Source: Pomphorhynchus laevis
Taxonomy: Eukaryota; Acanthocephala; Palaeacanthocephala; Echinorhynchida; Pomphorhynchidae
Assembly (NCBI GenBank): GCA_012934845.2
Contig: WNNJ02000815.1
Location: 62,001-126,000 of the forward strand
Length of the DNA: 64,000 bases
Direction: 5' to 3'
In this document: positions 33,106 to 44,023 of the stretch, in pieces
Layout: each line of letters begins with the position of its first letter
How positions within the stretch are numbered: the first letter of the stretch is position 1
Position numbers and translations under genes: made by a program
The notes under the pieces: generated by a model
Told to the model about the DNA's origin: nothing
The model's database searches: none
What the model saw: only the letters and a program-made list of their open reading frames with translations

Positions 33106-34335
33106 GAACCTTGTAAAAGCGAGAGCAAGCTGGGTGGATTCGATGAGGAGTGGTTCCAAAGTAGATGTGATATTTATAGACTTATCGTTTGCATTCGATA
33201 GAGTTATTCCCAATTTGCTAGTAAACAAATTATCTAACATTGGTGTACGGGGCTCTTTGTTACGCTGGATTCAATCATTCGTAAGCAACCGCTCGTTTGC
33301 AGTACGCATAAGCCATTATCTTTCTGGTTACTCAATGATGACGACAGGCGTCCCGCAGGGATCGGCCATTAGTCCGACTCTCTTTAATATATATGTAAAT
33401 GATATTACAAACAACATGACGTCGGAATGTGTTACCTACGCAGATGATATTAAGGTTTGGAGGCGAATCATTGATGATTCCGATGTTAGCGCTCTTCAAA
33501 AAGACCTGGATTCCATAAATAAATGGTGTATATCTAATGGGCTGATGATAAATGTGACTAAATGTAGACATATGCGGATCGGCTCCCCAGACATTCGTTG
33601 CTCTTATAAAATTGGAAACATGTCGATTGATTCTACAGATAAAATCGATGATTTAGGGGTATCTACGCTTAATACGCTCGATATGAGCGCTCACGTAAAT
33701 AAAGTTTCGGCTAATTGCCGTCGTACTATTGGCATCATTAGACGATCTTTTGGATCACTAGAGGCATGTAGCTTCAGAATAATATACAAGGCCCTCATCG
33801 AATCTCGAATGCTATGCGCATCTCCCGCAGCGTATCCACATCTGTGCAAGAACATTGTGGCTTACGAATCAATTATCCGGTCGGCTACACGTCTTGTTCC
33901 CACTGTCAAAGACCTGCCGTTTGACCAGAAGTTAGAAATCCTAGGTGTTTCAACGTTTTGTGAAAGTTTGGTAAAAGCTGATCTTATGCTGGTACGGAGG
34001 GCAATTTTATCGCCCACTCATCCCCTCAACTTCATGTTTTGCTTACGCAACTCCGAGAAATTAAGTGGACATCGACTAATGCTCAAACATCGTAGAAAAG
34101 TCCATCGACACTATCAGGATATCAAAGATCGAGTAATAAACAGTTGGAACAGACTCCCGTCATCTGCAATTGAATGCCGGAACATCCGAGAATTTCGGCG
34201 TGCGCTGAACAGTGTATCGCTCTCATAGGAAGTCGAACCTGATTTGAATTTTTTTTGTTTTACTGACATTGTACTTTTTTTACATTGAGATCCAGCCAAA
34301 CGAGCCACTGCTCATACGACTAATAAATAGGCTAC
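33106..34335 (+). mobile_element. CR1-like LINE family C, copy C1 (5'-truncated)
   Basis: Plus-strand copy truncated inside the RT at about 33106 and keeping the complete RT C-terminal part and 3' UTR. The shared 3' sequence (tgagatccagccaaacgag) ends with a short actaataaata tail near 34325. Nearly identical to the minus-strand copy C2 at 36.8-38.3 kb. Confidence 0.88.
33134..34228 (+). CDS. Family C ORF2 C-terminal RT (open, 5'-truncated)
   Basis: 364 uninterrupted codons, the longest intact LINE frame in the window. RT blocks are VDVIFIDLSFAFDRVIPNLL, SLLRWIQSFVSNRSFAV, TTGVPQGSAISPTLFNIYVN, VTYADDIKVWRR (catalytic YADD), NKWCISNGLMINVTKCRHMR and IDDLGVSTLNTLDMSAHV. The thumb and the CR1-type C-terminus follow (RDRVINSWNRLP-like, here DRVINSWNRLPSSAIECRNI). 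The Met at 33134 is internal, and homologous residues continue upstream to the truncation. Without an endonuclease this copy cannot move by itself, but its intactness indicates recent activity of the family. Confidence 0.88.
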   Translation: MDSMRSGSKVDVIFIDLSFAFDRVIPNLLVNKLSNIGVRGSLLRWIQSFVSNRSFAVRISHYLSGYSMMTTGVPQGSAISPTLFNIYVNDITNNMTSECVTYADDIKVWRRIIDDSDVSALQKDLDSINKWCISNGLMINVTKCRHMRIGSPDIRCSYKIGNMSIDSTDKIDDLGVSTLNTLDMSAHVNKVSANCRRTIGIIRRSFGSLEACSFRIIYKALIESRMLCASPAAYPHLCKNIVAYESIIRSATRLVPTVKDLPFDQKLEILGVSTFCESLVKADLMLVRRAILSPTHPLNFMFCLRNSEKLSGHRLMLKHRRKVHRHYQDIKDRVINSWNRLPSSAIECRNIREFRRALNSVSLS

Positions 34336-34623
34336 ACATTTTTACAAATCATAAATGCTCATAATGAGAAACTAAACCGACGAAATTGTAACAAAAATAC
34401 ATTGCTATATAAATATATATATTTTTATCAATAAAATATTATGAAACTGGTCATTCATTTATATAGGGCTTTATATACGCCAGTCTTAAATCTTATCAAA
34501 AATTCACAGTAGCTTGTATTGAGAAGGATTTTATGATGTGAAGACTTCAGGATAAATGTCCTTGAAAATGGAGAGAGAAATATATTTATTTATCACAATA
34601 GCAATTAAACCACCATGATTATC

Positions 34624-34659
34624 AAATAGCAGACGTGGCCTCGACCACATCTGCTATTT
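34624..34659. repeat. 15-bp hairpin with 6-nt loop
   Basis: aaatagcagacgtgg (34624-34638) pairs with ccacatctgctattt (34645-34659) with one mismatch, loop cctcga. It lies in non-coding sequence between C1 and the next CR1-like fragment. Confidence 0.9.
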
Positions 34660-34699
34660 ATTATTATACATTCAACAACATACGAGCATTAGCTGGCTC

Positions 34700-35720
34700 A
34701 CAATAAGTTCGTAAATAAGTTAATTAGTTATTAAATTAAGGAAATGCAACACAAACCATTGCCTGATCCATTCGTAGTCTTCTTTTAAAAGTACTAAGTG
34801 AGCTGCATTCAACGGTGTCTGCATCAAGGTTGTTCCAAGCTCAACAATTCTTCTATCAAATTGCATCGCGCTCAATCTCTGTACCCTGCTTCTTCGAATA
34901 GTTAAAGAATGACCTCGAAGAACATTTGAACCAAGTAATTTAACCCTACTCCGAAGAGGGTGATGGGGACGTGAGAATAAATGCCAAACAAGGCACACAT
35001 CCGTGTACCAGCGGGTTCATGTGATGGACTCAAGTCCTAGTGATCTTAGTCTGTCTTCATAAGGCAGCGACGCCAACGTTGGTGCTAGTTTTGTTGCCCT
35101 GCGAAGTACCCTCTCTGATTTCTTACATTCATTCATAGTACGTGGGTATACAACCGGAGCTGCATATAAAAGTCTACTCAATACATGTGCTAAAATCAGA
35201 GGCCGCAGAGCAGTCGGATCAACGCGAACAAACGCGCGTCAAATCATACCTATCATTTTATTGGAGTTGGCACAAGCTTAATCAGTGTGCTTTTTAGTTG
35301 ATTAATTAGAGGAAACCCATACTCCTAAATCTTTGTAACTATCGACACTTTCCACAATACAGCCCTCATATTTGTAACAAGCAGATGTTAGTTGCTTGCG
35401 AACATTACTAATAATACGCATGTATTTGCATTTCTAATCAACCAGTCTGTTTAGGACTCCATTATTGACAAGTTTCTGAAGTAGATCATGATCTACTCTA
35501 TCAAAAGCCTTTGAAAAGTCGAAGAATATAATGTCTGTATCGGTAGAGTGTGCCTTATTCACTGTCCAATCAAGATGAGTACCAAGCAAATTTGAAACAG
35601 TTGAATAACTCTCTCGAAATCCGTGCTAATTATGGACTATTTTTTTCTACCTGAAAAAACTCAACCATGTAGCGATGTACAAGCCTCTCCAACACTCTAC
35701 AGCAATGCAAGTAATGCTTC
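34700..35720 (-). mobile_element. CR1-like LINE fragment (second lineage), internally deleted
   Basis: Minus strand. The upstream part reads SKAFDRVDHDLLQKLVNNGV (about 35455-35515), then jumps to a CKYMRI-like block and SVDSYKDLGVWVSS near 35330, so the YADD region is deleted. The C-terminal part reads RATKLAPTLASLPYEDRLRS (about 35040-35110) and VLRGHSLTIRRSRVQRL (34720-34998). Distinct from families C1-C3 but in the same clade. Confidence 0.72.
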
Positions 35721-35774
35721 AGGCCTATATTTATATTATATATTATATTATACTATTTATATTATATAAAATAT

Positions 35775-36545
35775 ATGATGCGTTCCTGCGCACTAATATT
35801 ATTAATAATAGATCAGGTTTGTCCATCTATGTCGCAAATATTACGAAATGAGTACTTAGAGCCATCTTGCTTATGCGTTGATCGTGAGTTAATCTATTCT
35901 ATCGGAGGGTTCACCCAAGGTGACCCTCTAGCAATGCCGGCTTTTGCAGCTGCTACATTACCACTTATTCGTAAAATAAAAGAAGCCATACCTGGAATTC
36001 ATCAGCGATGGTATACCGATGACGCATGCTTTGTACGAACAATACCCCAGTTGAGTTAAGCGTGGGAAATTTTGATCGCATCTGAACCGAATTTTGGGTA
36101 TTGTGTAAATCCTGCAAAGTGCAACTTACTAGTACATGAGAACTTTAATACAGAGGAAATGATCTTATTCGAATCTCATAAAGTTAATGTTACGACCGAC
36201 GGGATTCGCTTACTAGGGAGTTGGGTTGGCACCGAAGCGTACATGTTATCAAAGGTAGAACACATGATTAGTGATTGGTGCCTCATCTTAAAATTTTTTT
36301 TGCCTCATAGCTGATACAGATGCTCATGTAGCTTACTGCCTTCTCACAAAGTCACTTCAATTTAAATAGTCGTTTATACATAGAACGTGTACTATCGAAT
36401 TTGTACGAGCCTTTAAAATTAATAATGGAGAATAAATTACTCCCTAAGATATTGCGTGTGATTAATTTAAGCGTATTTATATCACGTATCTACTCACTAC
36501 CTGCCAGATTAGGAGGATTAGGTGTAGATGATCCTTAATATTTTC
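35775..36545 (+). mobile_element. Orphan reverse-transcriptase fragment with TQGDP motif
   Basis: Two frames (35775-36059 and 36072-36314) give IYSIGGFTQGDPLAMPAFAA, HQRWYTDDACFVR (the catalytic block is YTDD) and GYCVNPAKCNLLVHENFNTE, then GIRLLGSWVGTEAYM. A further frame holds DTDAHVAYCLLTKSLQFKWS-like and LPARLGGLGVDDP near 36500-36530. This TQGDPLAM/RLGGLG type is a non-LTR-like RT unlike the other LINEs here. I cannot give it a certain family name. No endonuclease is attached. At least three frame breaks. Confidence 0.6.
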
Positions 36546-37349
36546 AACTTGCGGTGGAATAGGACCAAAGGCCAGTACCACTTTAAAACACCTCGCAAGA
36601 AGAAAAGCTGATCGCAATAAGGTAAGCTACAGCGACACAATCAGATAACTAAGAGCCCAACCATCTTTCATCATTGCAAAATTGGCTTCAGTAGCTTTTC
36701 GTGGATACAAAACAAATTGAAGGTTACAATATTGACACTAACTTCAAAATAGTTGTAAACTTTTGTGATTAATAAACTGTTTGTGTTTAAAAAATTATTA
36801 TTAGTATACAACATCCGATGAGCGGTGTCTCGTTTGGCTGGATCTCAATGTAAAAATACAATGTCAGTAAAACAAAAAGGAATCCAAGTCAAGTTCGACT
36901 TCCTATGAGAGCGGTACACTATTCAACGAACGCCGAAATTCTCGGATGTTCCGGCATTCAATTGCAATTGACGGGAGTCTGTTCCAACTGTTTATCGCTC
37001 GATCTCTGATATCCTGATAGTGTCGATGGACGTTTCTACGATGTTTGAGCGTTAGTCGATATCCACGTAATTGCTCGGAGTTGCATAGGCAAAACATGAA
37101 GTTGAGGGGATGAGTGGGCGATAAAATTGCCCTCCGTACCAGCATAAGATCAGCTTTTACCAAACTTTCACAAACCGTTGAAACACCTAGGATTTCTAAC
37201 TCCTGGTCAAACGGCAGGTCTTTGACAGCGGGAACAAGACGAGTAGCCGACCGGAGAATCGATTCGTAAGCCACAATGTTCTTGCGCATGTGCTGTTACG
37301 CTGCGGGAGATGCGTATAGCATGCGATATTCGATGAGGGCCTTGTATAT

Positions 37350-37553
37350 TAATATTATTATTATTTCGATAAACAGACGAGCAAAGCTCATAGTTGCACT
37401 GTTTAAAAAAAAGAAAAAGTAAAGAAAAAAGAAAGACTCACAAACAAAAGTCAAAAAAGTTCATGTTTGAATGCTGAAACCGATCTTGAGTTGACAATTT
37501 CTTCACTTAATCGGTTCTGAAGCTTAATCGGTTCACTTAATCGGTTCTTAATA
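37350..37553 (-). mobile_element. Short insertion with an AAT-repeat tail inside C2
   Basis: C1 runs continuously through this point (33775-33790), while C2 is interrupted by about 200 bp. Read on the minus strand the insert ends with tttatcgaaataataataat, a microsatellite-like 3' tail of non-LTR type, and its start holds a thrice-repeated phrase of the type ttaatcggttc. It is probably the truncated 3' end of another LINE or a SINE that landed in C2. Short ttaata phrases at both edges could be the target duplication. Confidence 0.65.
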
Positions 37554-37679
37554 TGATTCTGAAGCTACATACCTCTAATGATCCAAAAGATCGTCCAATT
37601 ATGCCAATAGTACGGCGGCAATTGGCCAAAACTTTATTTACGTGAGCGATCATATCGAGCGTATTAAGCGTAGATACTT

Positions 37680-38321
37680 CTAAATCATCGATTTTTTCTG
37701 TAGAATCAATCGACATGTTTCTAATTTGATAAGATCAACGAATATATGGGGGCCGATCCGCATATGTCTACATTTAGTCGCATTTATCATCAGCCCATTA
37801 GATATACACCATTTATTTATGGAATCCAGGTCTTTTTGAAGAGCGCTAAAATCGGACTCATCAATGATTCGCCTCCAAACCTTAAAATCATCTGCATAGG
37901 TAGCACATTCCGACGTTAAGCTGTTTGTGATATCATTTATGTATATATTAAATAGAGTCGGACTAATGATCGATCCTTGCGGAACGCCCTTCGTCATCAT
38001 TGAGTAATCAGAAAGATAATGTCTTATGCGTACTGCAAACGAGCGGTTGCTTACGAATGATTGAATCCAGCGTAACAAAGAGCCCCGTACACCAATGTTA
38101 GATAATTTGTTTACTAGCAAATTGGGAATAACTCTATCGAATGCAAACGATAAGTCTATAAATATCACATCTACTTTGGAACCACTCCTCATTGAATCCA
38201 CCCAGCTTGTTCTCGTTTTTACAAGGTTCGTTACCGTTGAGCGATTTGGCCTAAATCCATGCTGACTGGGGCTGAGGCGATTGTTAGCTTCAACGAAAGC
38301 GCTAAGGTGACGAAGAATCAC
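37680..38321 (-). pseudogene. Family C ORF2 RT core, copy C2
   Basis: 213 codons with FVEANNRLSPSQHGFRPNRS, VDVIFIDLSFAFDRVIPNLL, KGVPQGSIISPTLFNIYIND and YADDFKVWRRIIDES. It is about 95 percent like C1 by eye. The frame is lost just after the CRHMRIG block. Confidence 0.85.
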
Positions 38322-40330
38322 TTTTTCAAATATTTTACAGGCTACAGATGTGAGACTGATGGTACGGTAGTTGGAAACCTGGGATTTATTGCTTTCTTGA
38401 AAATTAGACGTACAATAGCCTTAAACCAATCAGATGGTAGATAACCTGTGTTCAGTGATCTTCTAAAAATAGAAGCTAAGGGAACGTATATTGCATGGGC
38501 TAATTCTTTTAAGAGTATTGGAGGGATACGGTCAGAACCCGACGCGGCGTTGCGGGGTAATTTGAGTAGCTCATGCAGTACCTCTTCATCGCTAAATTCA
38601 ATGTTAGATATAACTACTACAGGTAGAAAGAAGTACATTGTGTGTAGTTTGGATTATACCAACATGGATCGACACTCTATCTTCTTTGATAGCGAAATAG
38701 TCCATAAAATAAGCAGCTACATAGGTTGGGGAGGTCAAGATTGACCCATTTTCGGCTAATAGGTATGAACAATCTGTCAATTGTATAGAACGTGGAAGTA
38801 TGCTTTTGAAAGCCACCCATTGATTGTTATGAGTGGAGCGGCATATATTTGAGATGAAACTGCGTTTTTTTGTTTTTGTTAGAATGGAAACCGTATTCCT
38901 GCAATGACGGTAGTGTTCAAAAGAGAGTTCCTCTTTTTTGTACGCATGGAAACATCTCTCACTGTGTTTGATTAGAACAAGCAATTCCGCATCTAATTTC
39001 GATGGGTAAGGCCAATACACACAGTAAATTATACTGCGCACGACATCATAGTCAATCTTAAAAGGATTCGTTGTTTTAACCGTTACGGCATATGGTCCGA
39101 AGGTGTTAAATTCTATTGAGATGGTTGAGTGATCGCTTGATCTTACCGGAGGTCCGTATTTGACGTTTTTTTATCAGATACGTTTCACTCGAAAAGCAGA
39201 GGTCAAGAATTGAAGAGCTAGTACCTACGTGACGAGTAAACCTGTGAACATGTTGGACTAAATGTAGATTATTTATCGTATTTAAAAGCAGTAATGATTC
39301 GGGATCACGTCCAGGAAGAGGAATGTAATCTATCCAATCAATTCGCGGCATGTTAAAGTCTCCTAATAAAATAACTTTTTGACCCTTGAATGTATTTTCA
39401 GTTATTGAGGATATAATCGACCCGGTTGGAGCGAATGGGGGGGCGATAGAAGACACCTAGAGAGGAAAATATGTTCTTATGGTCTGTTACAGAACCCAAG
39501 TGTATTCACAAAGTCTTGATCCATTGCACTCAATTGACATAACACGAGTTGTAAGAACTTCTCTAGCATATATGATCACTTCGCCACCACAGCAAATTTG
39601 CCGATCTGCTCGGATTATGGCGTACCCATCGATGGAAATTTCTGAATCTATGATGTGTGGTTTTAACCACGACTCTGTAAAAACAAGTATTTCAAATGAG
39701 GTGCTGTTAACCAGAGTGAGAACTTCGTCCATTTTATTAATGAGACTTAAGACATTCGAATATAAGACCCGGAAGGCATGTGTGGAGTGTACTGGGTCGA
39801 AAAAATCGTATCTCTTATCGACATTTACTGTCACTTTTTGGGTAGTTTTGTTGCGACACAAAGACTTCGCAGCTCCCTGATGTTTCCACCGTTGCCAATG
39901 GAACGAATCCAGAAACGAGTTAAAGTCCTGCGTCGCTCTACACGAAAATTTATGACGGTGAAGTTACTTTCACCGTTAGCTACTCTTTTACTAAGTTCGC
40001 TCTTTGCCTGTTTCAATCGAGTTCTGTCCTCGATCGAAAGATCTCTGCGAAGGATTAATATAGTACCTGCAAGATGATAACCGCATTTTAAAGCTAATGT
40101 ACACATTTCGACCGTTGCTAAGATGGCCTTAAGAAGGCGTGGACTGTTATCTGATCTTATTTTCCCCAGTCTATAAAGGTGGAGAACTCGGAATTGCTGC
40201 AGCTCAGTAGGGGAACATGTGTGTAAATAGGAGCAGTTAATGGGCTATTCAGGGAGACTGAATTGGAGTAAGAATTTGTAAATTTAAGTCGCAAGTCAGT
40301 TAATACAATAATTTATTTAACGTGGCAAAT

Positions 40331-40347
40331 GCGTGCAAAATGCACGC
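40331..40347 (-). other. 3'-terminal hairpin of LINE family A (A4)
   Basis: gcgtgca-aaa-tgcacgc gives a 7-bp stem with a 3-nt loop, followed on the minus strand by catttgccacgttaaataaa. The same position in family B has a different loop and a compensated stem. L2-clade LINE RTs such as UnaL2 are known to recognise a 3' stem-loop in their RNA, so this is the likely template-recognition element. Confidence 0.7.
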
Positions 40348-40432
40348 TTACATGACCACAAACAAACAAAAAAGAACATCAAAAGTCACAGATAATTAGT
40401 TAATTGTTGAAATGGAATTGGATTTGGCGTTT

Positions 40433-41299
40433 CTAGTACGGCATAGATGTTGATAGGCGGATATGAATAGGCAGTTGATTCCACAAGAGAGGAGCAGACA
40501 CAACGAAGGAGCGGAAGCCAAAAGATGTAGAGAAGATTGGGACATGTAAAAGAAGGGAAGTACGGGAACGCAGAGCACAATACATAGTACGAGAATTGTC
40601 GAGAAAAGGAAGGTTGAGAAATGAAGGGGTATGAGAAGTTATAAGGCGAAAAGCAATGATAAGAAGACGAATTTGAACACGACAATAAATGGTAGGCCAA
40701 TCAAGATAAACAAGATAGTGGGATGTATGATCAAAACGACGAAGACGGAGGAGAACTCGGACGGCAGCGTTGATGATGCGTTGTAAAGGAAGAAGAGTGG
40801 ATTTAGGTGAGTTGGAAAATAGACTAAGACAGTAATCAAGTCTTGAGAAAAGAAGAGAAGATATGAGAGTCATACAAGAAGGGAAATCGATCAATCTACG
40901 AACTTGACGGAGATTGCGGAGTATCAAGGTAGATGAGCGTACTTTATCACTAACGAAAGGCTTAAGTGAAAGTCGGTTGTCGAAATGAAAGCCTGGTAAA
41001 ACGAGATTATCAACGATAGGAAGAATTGTAGAATTTAATGATACGGAAGGAGGTTCTACGCCGAAGCTTCGAGGTAGGATCCACATAATTTTAGATTTAT
41101 CAGGATTCAGAGAAAGGCGAAGGGAAGAAAGATAATTGGAAATTGAGACAAGACAGTCCGAAGCGGAAACACTAAGATCGTGAATACGATAAACAGGTGC
41201 ATGAGCATAGATGAGAATGTCATCAGCATATTGCATAACATGGAAATTAAATTTATGAGAAATCGAAGACAAGTCACCGAGAAGAAGAGAGAAAATCAT
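40433..41299 (-). CDS. Family A ORF2 C-terminal RT (open)
   Basis: 288 uninterrupted codons from MIFSLLLGDLSSISHKFNFH through QYADDILIYAHAPVYRIHDL, SLNPDKSKIMWIL, FHFDNRLSLKPFVSDKVRSS, RLIDFPSCMTLISSLLFSRL and the C-terminal FVVSAPLLWNQLPIHIRLST. The true ORF continues upstream to the truncation at 41575. This is the best reference in the window for the family A C-terminal half. Confidence 0.85.
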   Translation of the reverse strand: MIFSLLLGDLSSISHKFNFHVMQYADDILIYAHAPVYRIHDLSVSASDCLVSISNYLSSLRLSLNPDKSKIMWILPRSFGVEPPSVSLNSTILPIVDNLVLPGFHFDNRLSLKPFVSDKVRSSTLILRNLRQVRRLIDFPSCMTLISSLLFSRLDYCLSLFSNSPKSTLLPLQRIINAAVRVLLRLRRFDHTSHYLVYLDWPTIYCRVQIRLLIIAFRLITSHTPSFLNLPFLDNSRTMYCALRSRTSLLLHVPIFSTSFGFRSFVVSAPLLWNQLPIHIRLSTSMPY

Positions 41300-41575
41300 T
41301 GGGCCAAATACGGAGCCTTGTGGAACACCGGTCGGGATGGATTAAGGATGGGAGAGAGAAGAGTTAGAATAGACGCGAAATGTACGGTTTGATAGATATG
41401 AAGAAAACCATGATACAGTAGGTAAAGAGAAGCCATAATCATGACGAAGGCGATGGAGAAGAATCGAGTGATCGATGATGTCAAAAGCAGTCGATAGATC
41501 AAGAGAAATTATGACACTACATAATTTTTGATTGCGCGAAATGAGTAAGTCATTATAAACTTTAAGGAGGTCCGC

Positions 41576-42120
41576 TACATTCGGAGGTCCGCTACATGAT
41601 GCTACAGAGACAAACGAATCCGTGAAATCAGGTGTTTTCTCTTCGTAGTTTAGAGTGTTCGTGTCTAGATTTACAAATTTTTCAGGTGAAGTTTTAAAAG
41701 TCTGATCAAATGCTAGTGGGGCTGTTGTGAATTGCCGTGGGAGATCCTTGCTTTACGCTGTGCAAGAACATGAAGAGCTGGCGCCAACTCTTCGCTTTTC
41801 TCCTCGATAGGTTCAGTTATATTCAATCGTGCGTCGTTACACACGCACTAACCACAACTGAAATGTTTACTTTCGTATCTCGCAATGTTAATTTTTTCAC
41901 CTTTAGAGTGTCCAAACATCGCATCCCTGCTTGTCGCATCCAACTGAACGTAGCTATCGTCTGTCTGTTTTTTGGAGTTTTCACCGATTTCATTGTTTGT
42001 TGTATGTTAATTACTTCTCCAACCTTTCTCAAAAAACGTAAGATTGCAAAAAGCCAAGCTTGTCAAGCCACGAACGTCCAAACTTATATCACTTTACTAG
42101 TCAGCTGCGATAGATTATAA
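41576..42120. other. Unassigned stretch beside A4
   Basis: A 15-bp tandem pair (ggaggtccgctacat, 41574-41588 and 41591-41605) sits at the junction with A4. Plus strand has a 127-codon open frame (41737-42120), and minus strand has open stretches such as LAFDQTFKTSPEKFVNLDTN and MRKVGEVINIQQTMKSVKTP. I recognise none of them. It may be LINE ORF1 or unique sequence. Confidence 0.3.
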
Positions 42121-42895
42121 TGTAATATCGTGTGTTTAAGCTGTCAAATATTTTTGTTCTTGTATGTTAATTATTTTTCAAACTTTTTTAATATGTATTC
42201 TTCCTTATATCATATAAGAGTAATATTCGCTGGCCAATTTACCTTTAAATTAATATTGAGGTTGACTTTTAAAATATTTTTCATAAAATAATGTATTATG
42301 CACATTTTGCGATTAGGTAGTAATTTTTAGGTAATGAAGAATTATTAATTGTAAATAATATTCAATAGGGTATAGGATTGACCCATATCTCATTATGAAA
42401 TGCGATAAAATTTGTTAAGATCATTAATAGCTGAATCTACGAAATATCTGTTATTTAAGCAATATAGAATTAGTATTTTTTAGAAACTAAACAATTATTC
42501 GAAGTTCTGATTACGTTGTTCGCGTGTGCAAAATATTTTTAACATGCAGGTTGTCTTTAATCTGTATGCAGATTTGATCAATTCAGCTCATCTACTTTTA
42601 GCAAAGTTCTGTTAAAAGTTATTTGATAAATAGCAAAGTTTTATAAGTTTATGTCGTATTTAATCGCGTTGTAGTCGGCTATAGATTGCATGCAATGAAA
42701 CAAACATCAAATTTTAAAAAGTGTTGATCAAATTATTAATAAAAAATCAGTATTTTTAAGATGAAAATGTACATACTAGAAACAACGTCTTCATATGTGC
42801 TGTTATTAAAGAACTCGTAACTAGTCAAGTTTTAAACGATAATAAATACTATTTAAAAGAAAATGTGATCTAATATTTGACACTATTTTCACATA
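42121..42895 (+). other. Non-coding region upstream of the mL44 gene
   Basis: AT-rich, without repeats or LINE sequence. It should hold the promoter and possibly a 5' exon. The tract tattttcacatag ends at 42896, three bases before the ATG, and looks like a splice acceptor, so an upstream exon is possible. No TATA or initiator can be assigned with confidence. Confidence 0.4.
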
Positions 42896-42898
42896 GAT

Positions 42899-43813
42899 AT
42901 GCGACGACCGTTCATCGACGCAAAATGGCCTGTAACGAAAGGTCGAGGTCCACATACTCTTTGGAGGTATAAATATCTTAGGGGAATATACAAACGACAA
43001 CAGCTGTGCAAGCCTTTGGCAGAGGACCATCCATCAAAGTTTATATGGAATTATAATTCCGAATTATTCGCCTGTAATAATCGCTTAGGAGAATGCCAAA
43101 TTTCGAAGGAACTATCAAAGAAAGCATTTACAGACATTAGTTACTCGCAAAGTCAATTAAGGAAACATTTGCTTGATCTTGACCATAATCTTGATAACAC
43201 AGATAGTGCGATAATTAGTGCACCGAAATACGACAACAACGTTTTTTTGTCACAACACGGAAAAGCTATTCTAACCAATTATGTCGAAAAAGTTCATAAA
43301 GTGCATTATCCTCGTTTGTCAAAATACTGCAGAGACAAGGTGGTCGAATACTATGCTTCTGCAAAATTCAATGCTGAATTAGCTGAAGCACTCGGTTTCA
43401 AAGATCTCATTCGCTCTGAATTCCCGATGACAAATAAAGTAGATATCATGTCCACGGCAATGTATGCGTATGTTGGAGCAATAGAAACATCATCGGGAGT
43501 AGAAAAGGCTGAGAAATTCATCAAAGATATGTATTTTCACAGTTACGTCGATATAAACGAGCTGTTTGATCTAGACGATCCTTTTCAATATTTGCAAACT
43601 ATAAGTGAAAAGACGCTTGAACCTAGACTTTTATGGAGCACTGGTTGTTCCACTATGCTTCCATGTTACGTGGTAGGTATTTACAGCAAGGAAGATAAAC
43701 AATTGCTAGGCCAATCACCTGGACAGACGATCGAAGAAGCTACGACCATGGCATGTAGAGATGGACTGCGTAATATTTTTGAAGCAAGTGAGAGTAGAGC
43801 ACCAATTTCTTAA
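42899..43813 (+). CDS. MRPL44: Mitochondrial large ribosomal subunit protein mL44
   Basis: 304 residues. mL44 is a component of the mitochondrial large ribosomal subunit near the tunnel exit, built from an RNase III-like domain and a double-stranded RNA-binding domain. Seen here: a basic N-terminus; IWNYNSELFACNNRLGECQI near residue 50 (human WDYHAEIQAFGHRLQE); the RNase III-like region to about residue 215 (FKDLIRSEFPMTN, AMYAYVGAIETSSGVEKAEK); and the dsRBD at about 240-300 (LEPRLLWSTGCSTMLPCYVV, GQSPGQTIEEATTMACRDGL). The RNase III catalytic acidic cluster is not conserved, as known for mL44. The start is the first ATG after an in-frame TGA. The human protein is 332 residues, so the N-terminal targeting part is short or lies in an upstream exon. 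Intact, in a window otherwise full of fossils. Confidence 0.93.
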   Translation: MRRPFIDAKWPVTKGRGPHTLWRYKYLRGIYKRQQLCKPLAEDHPSKFIWNYNSELFACNNRLGECQISKELSKKAFTDISYSQSQLRKHLLDLDHNLDNTDSAIISAPKYDNNVFLSQHGKAILTNYVEKVHKVHYPRLSKYCRDKVVEYYASAKFNAELAEALGFKDLIRSEFPMTNKVDIMSTAMYAYVGAIETSSGVEKAEKFIKDMYFHSYVDINELFDLDDPFQYLQTISEKTLEPRLLWSTGCSTMLPCYVVGIYSKEDKQLLGQSPGQTIEEATTMACRDGLRNIFEASESRAPIS

Positions 43814-44023
43814 TGATTATTAAGCTATTAAAATTATTTCTGTCAATGATGTCTATTATTATCTTAATTACAAGTCCATTCATTTATAATTATTATGCGG
43901 TATTATCGAACAGTTGAATATAAAATTTAAAAGTCAATTACTAATTTGTAAACGTCTGGAGGTAAACTTTATATGCAATTTCAAAACCTAATTACGAATG
44001 TCATTAACGACGCTAATGACATT
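43814..44023 (+). other. 3' flank of mL44 with a small hairpin
   Basis: A gaatataaaattt phrase near 43917 may serve as polyadenylation signal. At 43997-44023 aatgtcatta and taatgacatt form a perfect 10-bp stem with a 7-nt loop. Its left arm plus loop also resembles the start of the large inverted repeat that follows (aatgtcacaaacgacgttat). Confidence 0.45.

Larger units (their letters stand above)
36795..40215 (-). mobile_element. CR1-like LINE family C, copy C2 (nearly full length)
   Basis: Minus strand, 5' to 3': ORF1 C-terminus (LSIEDRTRLKQAKSELSKRV with GESNFTVINF, 40106-39990); endonuclease (VLYSNVLSLINKMDEVLTLV, FTESWLKPHI, 39861-39487, then KVILLGDFNMPRIDWIDYIP at 39380); linker (39041-38604); RT (EEVLHELLKLPRNAASGSDR, FRPNRSTVTNLVKTRTSWVD, VPQGSIISPTLFNIYINDIT, ATYADDFKVWRR) and C-terminus (37289-36903). 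The 3' tail is at about 36795-36810. It is broken by several frame changes and by an insert of about 200 bp at 37350-37553. Compared with C1, this copy supplies the missing 5' half of the family. Confidence 0.87.
40290..41575 (-). mobile_element. Family A LINE, copy A4 (5'-truncated)
   Basis: Minus-strand copy with an intact 3' tail (40290-40400, including the perfect hairpin at 40331-40347) and a 5' truncation at about 41575 in the RT (LKVYNDLLISRNQKLC). The catalytic YADD and the whole thumb are open (see 40433-41299). It is close to A1 and A3 but carries its own substitutions, so it came from a separate insertion. Confidence 0.87.
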
